Below, piece after piece: positions 7,134 to 14,600 of a stretch of DNA of 17,506 nucleotides. The stretch covers positions 1 to 17,506 of the forward strand of contig JAFMJK010000020.1 of NCBI GenBank assembly GCA_017853515.1, given 5' to 3'. How positions within the stretch are numbered: the first letter of the stretch is position 1; every line of letters starts with the position of its first letter. This DNA is from Chthoniobacterales bacterium (GTDB taxonomy: Bacteria; Verrucomicrobiota; Verrucomicrobiia; Chthoniobacterales; JACTMZ01). The notes under the pieces were generated by a model that saw nothing but the letters and a program-made list of their open reading frames with translations, ran no database searches and was not told the DNA's origin. Made by a program: the position numbers and the translations under genes.

Positions 7134-8192
7134 GTGCGTCCCCTTCTCAAATCTGCGCTTTTGCTCGCCGTCCTCCTCTCGGTCGGTTGCCGGTGGCAGG
7201 TTGGCAAGGATGGTGACCCGACTCCGACGCCCTCGCCTTCACCCTCGCCGTCCCCCACACCGGAAATCTTGGCGGATTTTGCGGTTTCCCGAGACAGTGC
7301 TGCCGTGCCGGCGGAGACTTCGGCCTCGGCTCGTGTTGCGGCCGCCAGCGCCGAATTTTTCGAGGACGCGACCGCCCAAGCCTCAAGCGGAACAGCTTCG
7401 GCGCGCCGCGCGCTGGCTCGTGCGGTGGAAGTGCCCTCGGAGGCCGCCAGCCAGCTTCGTCAGGCGAAAGTCTCGCTCTCCCATGCCGTGGATGGCTACC
7501 GGAAGGCGGAGGCGAGCGTGTTTCTGGTCGACCCCGAATCGGCGGCGGAACTGCGCGCGCAACCCGATCCTTTGCGTGCCGGCACGCCTGGTGCGCGCGA
7601 CAAGACCATGGCGGAGTTGTCCGCATCGCTCGCCAAGATGGAGGAATTGCTCTCGCGACCGCTGAACCAATCCTCCGCCGCTCTTTTGCTCTCGGAAGCG
7701 CAAAGCGCCGGGACAAAAATCGTCGAACTCGAAGCGGGCTTGGCCGGCATGGCCGGGGCTTGGGCCGACGGCGACGAGGCCAACTTCCGTCGGCAGTTTT
7801 TCCTGGCCTCGCCCGAAGACGCTGTGGCGCGCGTTTTCCAGGGGGCTTTGGCCATGACGGGTGATGTCCTGCCCGGCATGCTGGCCGGAGCGGAAACGAA
7901 TCCGGCGGAAATTTCCGAGAGGTTGGCTGCGGTCAAGGAACTCTACACCGGCAGCCCGGAGGCCGCGCCGGACAGCCCTTCGCTGCAACTTCTCGTGCAG
8001 GAGACTGCTCCCGTGCAGGCGGCGCTGACCCGCGCCTCGATAGCGCGTGCCGCAGCGCTCGCCGGGGTGCTGGAGATCAGCCCGGACAATCAGAACTTGC
8101 GCAAGGAGCTGGCATCTTCGCTTGCCGATGTTACCCGGCAGCTCACCTTGGCGGCACAATCTCTCGGGATTGTCATAGTCGCTGAAGAGTAG
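7134..8192 (+). CDS. Ala-rich exported protein, putative lipoprotein, function unknown
   Basis: 352 aa from GTG 7134. The N-terminus MRPLLKSALLLAVLLSVGC looks like a lipoprotein signal with Cys19 as acyl site, although Ser at -3 departs from the usual Leu/Val/Ile. Residues 29-43 are a Thr-Pro/Ser-Pro repeat, a flexible envelope linker. The rest is highly Ala-rich and predicted mostly helical, with few aromatic residues. QLRQAKVSLSHAVDGYRKAE (around Tyr122) faintly recalls the helical bundle of imelysin-type (M75) periplasmic proteins, but their GxHxxE motif is absent, so no family is assigned. It lies 32 nt after the ligase-family gene on the same strand, and its stop is 25 nt from the convergent flavoprotein stop. 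Real coding is supported by the signal sequence, the linker and an uninterrupted frame. Confidence 0.8.
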   Translation: MRPLLKSALLLAVLLSVGCRWQVGKDGDPTPTPSPSPSPSPTPEILADFAVSRDSAAVPAETSASARVAAASAEFFEDATAQASSGTASARRALARAVEVPSEAASQLRQAKVSLSHAVDGYRKAEASVFLVDPESAAELRAQPDPLRAGTPGARDKTMAELSASLAKMEELLSRPLNQSSAALLLSEAQSAGTKIVELEAGLAGMAGAWADGDEANFRRQFFLASPEDAVARVFQGALAMTGDVLPGMLAGAETNPAEISERLAAVKELYTGSPEAAPDSPSLQLLVQETAPVQAALTRASIARAAALAGVLEISPDNQNLRKELASSLADVTRQLTLAAQSLGIVIVAEE

Positions 8193-8217
8193 GCGGGCCT
8201 GTCCTGCGGTTGAATCT

Positions 8218-9372
8218 TCACACGGAAGTGCCCGCGGCGTGCGCGCTGGCCCAGGCCCATTGGAAGTTGTAGCCCCCGAGCCAGCCGGTGACGTCGACGA
8301 CTTCACCGATGAAATAAAGTCCCGGCACGGAACGCGCTTCCATGGTCTTTGATGAAAGTTCGCGCGTGTCGACGCCGCCGAGGGTGACTTCCGCTTTGGG
8401 GTATCCCTCCGTTCCGGCCGGATGCGGCGACCAGCGGTGGATATTCTGCTGAACGCGGTCGCGTTCGGCGGCGGTCCATTGCGCCACCGGTTTCGCCGGC
8501 ATGTTTGCCGCACCCCATGTTTCGGCGAAACGCTGAGGCCAAGAACGCGAGAGTTGCGCGACGGCGGACTCTTTGCCGGGCGAGGGAATGCCGTTCTCCC
8601 CGGGCAAAAGATCGAGGGCAAGGGTGTCACCTTCGCGCCAGAAATTCGAGATCTGCAGGATGGCCGGGCCGCTCAAGCCCCGGTGCGTGATGAGCATGGC
8701 TTCGTCGAAAGATGTTTTGCCGCAGCGTGCCGTGACCGGAAGCGATACCCCGCTCAGCGGTCCGTAAACGTTTTTATCGGCCGGCGAGAAGGTCAAAGGC
8801 ACAAGGCCGGGCCGGATCTCGGTGAGTTTCAGTCCGAATTGCCGCGCGATGCGGTAACCGAGATCGCTGGCGCCCAGTTTGGCAAAGGACAGGCCGCCGG
8901 TGGCCACGACCAATGCATCGCAGGTGATGTCTCCGCGCGAGGTGCGGATGAGAAATTTCTCCGGCTTGGAAATATCCTGCACGCTGATTCCGCAGCGAAC
9001 CTCGGCGTGCGCCCGGCGGCATTCCTCCAAGAGCATGGCGATGATTTCGCGGGAACTGCCGTTGCAGAAAAGTTGTCCGAGCTTTTTCTCGTGCCACGCG
9101 ATGCCGTGGCTTTCGACCAGCGAGAGAAAGTCGGACGGCTTATACCGGGCCAAGGCCGACCGGCAGAATTCGGGATTCGAGGAAAGGTAGTTGTCCTGCG
9201 AGGCGCGCAGGTTGGTGAAGTTGCAGCGTCCGCCTCCCGATATGCCGATTTTTTTCCCGACCTTGTCGTTGTGCTCCAGCACCAGGACGCTTTTGCCTCG
9301 CGCGCCCGCAGTCAGCGCGCAGAAGAGTCCGGCGGCACCGCCGCCCAAAACGACAACATCCCGGTGGTCCAC
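8218..9372 (-). CDS. HI0933/BaiN-family FAD-dependent oxidoreductase
   Basis: A 384-aa flavoprotein of the HI0933/YhiN/BaiN family. Residues 6-16 hold the Rossmann FAD motif (VVVLGGGAAGL), 39-54 the family signature GKKIGISGGGRCNFTN, and the C-terminus GEVVDVTGWLGGYNFQWAWA closes the FAD site. Length is normal (about 390-400). Family members have been called bile-acid dehydroxylation enzymes (BaiN) and, for E. coli YhiN, linked to dihydrouridine formation in 23S rRNA; I recall these links and cannot test them here. The start is GTG 9372, placed 4 nt after the pbpC stop; the same frame is closed by a TGA not far upstream, so this is the only good start. Close spacing implies it is the last gene of the macroglobulin-pbpC operon. 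Confidence 0.93.
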   Translation of the reverse strand: MDHRDVVVLGGGAAGLFCALTAGARGKSVLVLEHNDKVGKKIGISGGGRCNFTNLRASQDNYLSSNPEFCRSALARYKPSDFLSLVESHGIAWHEKKLGQLFCNGSSREIIAMLLEECRRAHAEVRCGISVQDISKPEKFLIRTSRGDITCDALVVATGGLSFAKLGASDLGYRIARQFGLKLTEIRPGLVPLTFSPADKNVYGPLSGVSLPVTARCGKTSFDEAMLITHRGLSGPAILQISNFWREGDTLALDLLPGENGIPSPGKESAVAQLSRSWPQRFAETWGAANMPAKPVAQWTAAERDRVQQNIHRWSPHPAGTEGYPKAEVTLGGVDTRELSSKTMEARSVPGLYFIGEVVDVTGWLGGYNFQWAWASAHAAGTSV

Positions 9373-9376
9373 GCGT

Positions 9377-11608
9377 TCAGAGTGAATGCACAGTCACCCA
9401 TGTCGATGCGATTTGTGTTCCGCATCGCACGAGGATCTCGTGGCGTCCTTCGCGGAGAAGGGCGGTCGTCCGCGCGCCGCTTTCCCCGAGCTCCAATGTT
9501 TCGCTTTTCCATTCGGTCGGGCCTTCCGCTTCGGCGGCAAGATGGATCCGCTGGGCATCGGCCGGGAGATCCGGGTCGAGATAATAGATTGTTCCCGGTG
9601 CCGGTGCGACCACGCGCAAAACATGCTTTTTCGCAGCGAGGGAAGCCGTGTCGCCCAGTCCGTTTTGTCCGCCTTCCAGCCACTCGCGGTATTCCTCCCC
9701 GAGAACCGCGCGCCCCCCGGTGTCGTAATCGGCGACGCTCTCCGGCGCCGGCGCACGGGCGAAGATTTCGCGCACGGCCGCGGGATGGTCGGCGGCCACG
9801 GCATGGCCGGTCAGCGGATGGATCGACCCCTCTTTGATTTCATCCGGCCGCGCAAACCACGAAGTGCCGCGCGTCGCGTGCAGGTAGCTCATGATTTCAT
9901 GCATGGCCGGCGCCGCGCCGGTCACGCCGGTGATGGCGCGCATGGGTCTGCCGTCGGGGTTTCCCACCCACACCGCCACGGTGAATTCCGGCGTGTAAGC
10001 GACGACCCAGTTGTCGCGGTAGTCGGAGCTTGTGCCGGTTTTGCAAGCCACCGGGAAAGGAAAGGAGAGGTAGGAGTTGAGCCCGAACGAGGCGGCACGG
10101 GCGCGATTGTCGGCCAACATGTCGCTCAGCAGGTATGCGGATGCTTCGCTGAAAAGTTTCGTGCCCCCGTGTTTCCCCGCGTCACGGGTTTCGAGCAAGC
10201 GGAACGGGCGATACAGCCCGCCGCGCGCGATCGCCGCATAGGCATTGGCCAACTCGAGCAAACGCGTTTCGCCATTGCCGAGCGTGAGTCCCGGACCGTA
10301 GTAGTCCGCGGGATTGCCGAGCGTGGAAAGCCCCAGGTCGCGCAGCAGACGGTGCAGCGATGGGTGTCCTCCCCCCAACTCCAGCGCGCGGATTGCCGCA
10401 ACATTGAGCGAGTTGCCCAGGGCGTGGCGCAGGCTGACCGGTCCGTGAAAGCGGTGGTTATAGTTGTTCGGTCGGTAGAGTCCCGTCGGCGTGGAGAACG
10501 TGGACGGCACGTCGGCCACCACCGTGCCCGGATACGCACCCCGTTCCAGCGCGAGCAGATAGGTGAATGGTTTGACCGCCGATCCCGGGGAACGCGCCAT
10601 CCACGCGCCATTGACCTGTCCCGCGCCGGCCGCGAAATAGTTTCCCGAACCGGCCAAGGCGAGAACTTCACCGCTCGGATTGTGCAGAATCACGGCGGCT
10701 GCGCCCGAAGCATCGTGCCCGCTCAATCTCGCCAGCTGGGCGGCCAAGACCGACTCGACGCGTCGCGTCAGCGCGAGATCGAGCGTGGTGCGGACCGGAC
10801 CGCCTTCGGGCGGGAGAATGCCGCGTCTTTGCAGGAGCAGATCGACGAAATGCGGCGCGGCAAAATCCTGCCGTGGCGGGCGCAAGGCGAGCGGTTCGGC
10901 GGCCGCGCGGCGGTATTCGTTGTCATCGAGCGCGCGGGCGCGGTGCATACGCGCCAGGATCCATTGTTGACGCTCCCGCGCCCCGCTCCAATTGCGGTGC
11001 GGGTCGAGGCGCCCCGGCGCTTTCGGCAACGCGGCGAGAAACGCCGCCTCGGCGGGGCTGAGATCGCCCGGCGGCTTGGCGAAATAGTAACGGCTCGCGG
11101 CCGCGACGCCGACCTGCAGATTGCCGTAGTCGAGACGGTTGAAATATTCCCCGAGGATGCGCTTTTTGTTCCAAGTCTGCTCGACGCGCATGGCGCGGAG
11201 GATCTCCCGCGCCTTGCCGGCCAAAGTGCGCGGTCCGCTCTCCTTGACCAGCTGTTGCGTGATGGTCGAGGCGCCCGATAGCGGTTTGGCTCCGCGCAGG
11301 CTGTTGAACGCCGCGCGCGCGATGGCGAGAGGATCGAATCCGGCGTGCCGGTAAAAATTCGCGTCTTCGGCCGCCAGCGTCGCCGCGACGATATGCGGGG
11401 AAACACTTTCGAGCGGAACACGGCGGCGGTAGCTTCTCTCGTCCACCAGCATGGTGCGCAGCGGTTCGCCGTTGCGGTCGAGAAACTCGGTGCTGGCCGG
11501 CCCCGGCGACAGCAAATGCGCGGGGAACGGCGTCAAGGCGGCCGCGATGTGGAGAGCGGCGCCGGAAATGACAGCGAGAGATGCGGCAGCTATGACAACT
11601 CGTTTCAT
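9377..11608 (-). CDS. pbpC: Penicillin-binding protein 1C
   Basis: A bifunctional class A-type peptidoglycan synthase of the inner membrane, facing the periplasm; 743 aa from ATG 11608 (E. coli PBP1C is about 770). A signal anchor spans about 4-24. The GT51 transglycosylase domain has catalytic Glu81 in EDANFYRHAG, then STITQQLVKE and EYFNRLDYG. The transpeptidase domain carries S343-A-V-K346 (motif SxxK), S400-L-N402 (SxN) and K523-T-G-T-S. The C-terminal ~90 residues match the BiPBP_C domain typical of PBP1C (GTIYYLDPDLP, LREGRHEILVRCG). The ATG overlaps the macroglobulin stop as ATGA, implying coupled translation. An open frame runs 70 codons further upstream, but these lie inside the macroglobulin gene and look out of frame, so 11608 is preferred. 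Confidence 0.96.
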   Translation of the reverse strand: MKRVVIAAASLAVISGAALHIAAALTPFPAHLLSPGPASTEFLDRNGEPLRTMLVDERSYRRRVPLESVSPHIVAATLAAEDANFYRHAGFDPLAIARAAFNSLRGAKPLSGASTITQQLVKESGPRTLAGKAREILRAMRVEQTWNKKRILGEYFNRLDYGNLQVGVAAASRYYFAKPPGDLSPAEAAFLAALPKAPGRLDPHRNWSGARERQQWILARMHRARALDDNEYRRAAAEPLALRPPRQDFAAPHFVDLLLQRRGILPPEGGPVRTTLDLALTRRVESVLAAQLARLSGHDASGAAAVILHNPSGEVLALAGSGNYFAAGAGQVNGAWMARSPGSAVKPFTYLLALERGAYPGTVVADVPSTFSTPTGLYRPNNYNHRFHGPVSLRHALGNSLNVAAIRALELGGGHPSLHRLLRDLGLSTLGNPADYYGPGLTLGNGETRLLELANAYAAIARGGLYRPFRLLETRDAGKHGGTKLFSEASAYLLSDMLADNRARAASFGLNSYLSFPFPVACKTGTSSDYRDNWVVAYTPEFTVAVWVGNPDGRPMRAITGVTGAAPAMHEIMSYLHATRGTSWFARPDEIKEGSIHPLTGHAVAADHPAAVREIFARAPAPESVADYDTGGRAVLGEEYREWLEGGQNGLGDTASLAAKKHVLRVVAPAPGTIYYLDPDLPADAQRIHLAAEAEGPTEWKSETLELGESGARTTALLREGRHEILVRCGTQIASTWVTVHSL

Positions 11609-14600
11609 GGCGCAATGGCGGGCGCGCTGCTCAGGCGGTCGATGGTGCCGAGTCCGAATTTTTCCGGACGATACATCGCCTCGGCTTTGGTCGCGCCCGC
11701 CGCCGCTTTGCCGGCCACGCGGACGCGGGCCAGATACTCGAAGGTGTGCGCGCCGGGCGGGAGCATGTCGCAGAAATAGAGCACGCGGTCGGATCGCGTC
11801 TCGCGATGGCTGACCCACGAATCGTAATTGCCGGGTTTGCTCTCACCCGACTGGCGGCTGACGAACTCCGGATTGACCGCTTCAAGAATGGAGGGAAGCG
11901 GATCGTCGACAGCCACGAAATGGGATGGTTTGGTGCTTTCGACCCGCAGCGTCACGACCACGCGATCGCCCACGCGCAGGTTTTCCGCAGGCACCAAGGA
12001 TCCGTCCGCGGCGATTTTGCGGTAGCTGCGCGAGACGGCGAACCCGCGGTCTTGGCGCGGTTGTTCGCCGAGGGGCGGGTAAACGTCGAAGGTTGTCTGG
12101 CCGTAAAGCGGCGCCTCAGTCGGATTCTCCACGGCCAGTCCCTGCGACGCCCCCGCTCCCGGAGAGATGGCGAATATTTTTTCCGCAGCAGGTTTTTTCG
12201 TGCTCACTTCGAACAGCGTCGATTCGGTCCCGGCGACAAATTCGCCCTTGGCGTCACGCGGTCCTTTTTGTTTGTTCTCGATGCTGTCGCGGTAGGCGGC
12301 GAGGGCGAGGAGTGTCCACGCACTGCTCTGCGTTGTCGCGGGCCGCCCGCGCGAGCCGAGTTTGAGCACTTCGGCGACGAGAGGTCCGATTTCTTTGCCT
12401 TGCGGTTCGAGCAAGCACACGGCAAGCAGGCGGATGGCACGTTCGCGCGCCGCATCGCCGAAGGGCGAGGAGTCCCCGGGTGCGGGCTCGCGATCGGAGA
12501 GCAATTTTGCCGTCATTTCGCGCGGCCCGCCGCTCGCCGCGATGGCCACGGCCAGCACCGCGCGGGCATCGCGCGGGAGTTCGGCGCGCCGCCGGAACAA
12601 TTCCTCGTGATAGGCCGCTTCGGCGCGTCCGCCCAAAACCAGCGCATAAGCGGCGTAGGCCCGTTCGGAAAGCTGCAGTTCGGACTTGTCTTCGGACAAG
12701 CCGCGCAGCGACTTGGCGAGGTAATCGAGCAGATTGTCCCATCCCCTCGGCAGGCTTGTCTCCTGCGAGGATGCCATGGACAAAACAATGCCGGCCCAGG
12801 CGCTGGCGAAAAGCGACGATTTGGTGCTCCCGGGCCAGAATCCGATGCCGCCGTCCGCGGTCTGCAGTTCGAAAATCTCGTGGATGGTTTGGTTTTTGAC
12901 GCGTTCGACTTCCGCCGCATCGCGCGCGAACCCCGGCATGAGCGGACCGAGCACCGGCATGACAATCCATGGAACGAGGGAAGATGTTTTCTGCTCCGCG
13001 CATCCGTAAGGATACTCGACGAGGTATTCGGCACCTTTACCGAGCGCGACAAGGCGGGTATTGGCCACCGTCACGGCAACGCTGCCGCGGCCTTCGACGA
13101 GTTGCGGGTTCACGTCCGCGAGAAGGTCGTTCGTCTTTTTGCCGAGCTGCGGGAGGTAGGTCTCGTTCAGCTTCACCATGGGGGAGCCGACCGGCAGCAG
13201 GGTTTTCGCTCCATCGCTGAAGGTTTGTCCATTGGTTGTCATGCGGGCGGTCCATTCGAGTTCGACGTCGCCAGGTTGCGCGAATCTGAGCGGAAAATCC
13301 GCAGCCGCGGACGCGCCGCTGGCGATCCGCAGTTTCTTGTTTTGCGTTCCTTCCGGGGTGCGAAGCGCGACTTCCACTTCGCCTTCCGTTCCGGTTTCGT
13401 TGCGGATGACCGCGCGGGCGACGAGGTCATCACCCTCGTTCGCGAATTGCCCGAGTGACGGCAGCAGCATGAGCGGTTTGGCGATCTCGACCGCCGACTC
13501 GGCCGAGCCGAAGGCGTCCGTGCCCGCCGCGGCGACGGCGACCAGACGGTAACGGGTCAAGGCGTCGGGCGCGGTGAAGCGCGCGGTCACTTTTCCGTCG
13601 GCGCCGGTGACCAGCGAGGGAAGCCAGCAGGCGGTGCCGGGGAAATTCTCGCGCAGCGCGACAGGGCCGTCCTGTCCGCCGCCGCCGATGAGGTAGCCTT
13701 TGTTTCCGAATGCCAGATCCTCGGGGTCTTCGGGCAAAAGATCGGCGAGACTGAGGCCGATGAGGACGCGGTCGGCCACCGGCTGCAGGAAAACCTCCAA
13801 CGGATTCGGGCGTTCGAAGCCGACGAGGGACACAACACCGTCATCGACCGCGTAGAATGTCACTCCCGCTCCGGATACCGGCTGGCCTTGGTGGTTGTTC
13901 ACTTGGATCGTGCACTCGATTTCTTCGCCCGGTTGGACGCGTTTTTCGGGCGATCCGATGGACACGGCGAGCACGCGGCCCGGTTGCTCGATGCGCAGAT
14001 CACAACTGCCGAAGCGGTATTCGGGCATGGGAAATTTCCGCCGGCTGGCCTCCGAACCGCGCAGGATGACGGCGGTGACAGTGACATTGGGTGCGTCGCT
14101 CTCGCCGAGCGGAATTTCGAGCACCGGCGCATTGCCGGTGACGGGCACGCGCAGGCTCCGGAGAATGGCATCGCCACGCTGCACGTTGACCATCGCTTCG
14201 CCCTCGATCGGCGTTTTGAGAAGAATGCGCGCGGTCTCGCCGGGGTTGTAGGACGATTTGTCCGGGACGAGATCGATGGAGTAGGGATCGCGGTAGTCCC
14301 ACACGGTGTCGCCCGCGCCGCTCACGTAGAATGAGGATTCCGACACCACCTCGCGGCCACCCGTGTCGCGCGCAGTCACGCGGATGCGGTGGTGTCCGAG
14401 TTCGGACGGCTTGAAGACCAAAGTTTTCCCGTCGCCCGCGGTCCAGACATCGCCTTCCTTGACCGGCGCGAGGGTGCGCGCCGCCTGTTCCAGCGACGGT
14501 TCCTCGATTGTCTCGGTGCGGAAAGTCATGGCGCCGCCCGCGCCCAGTTCGCGCACGACGTTGTAGCGCCAGCGCCAGATGTTCACTTTGACGTCCACGG

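Noticed and set aside
8193..8217. Possible terminator between the convergent lipoprotein and flavoprotein genes
   Set aside because: The 25-bp gap has no stable stem followed by a T-run on either strand.
9386..11281. 631-codon plus-strand frame antisense to pbpC
   Set aside because: Arg/Gly/Ala-rich shadow; the minus strand shows all PBP1C catalytic motifs in order.
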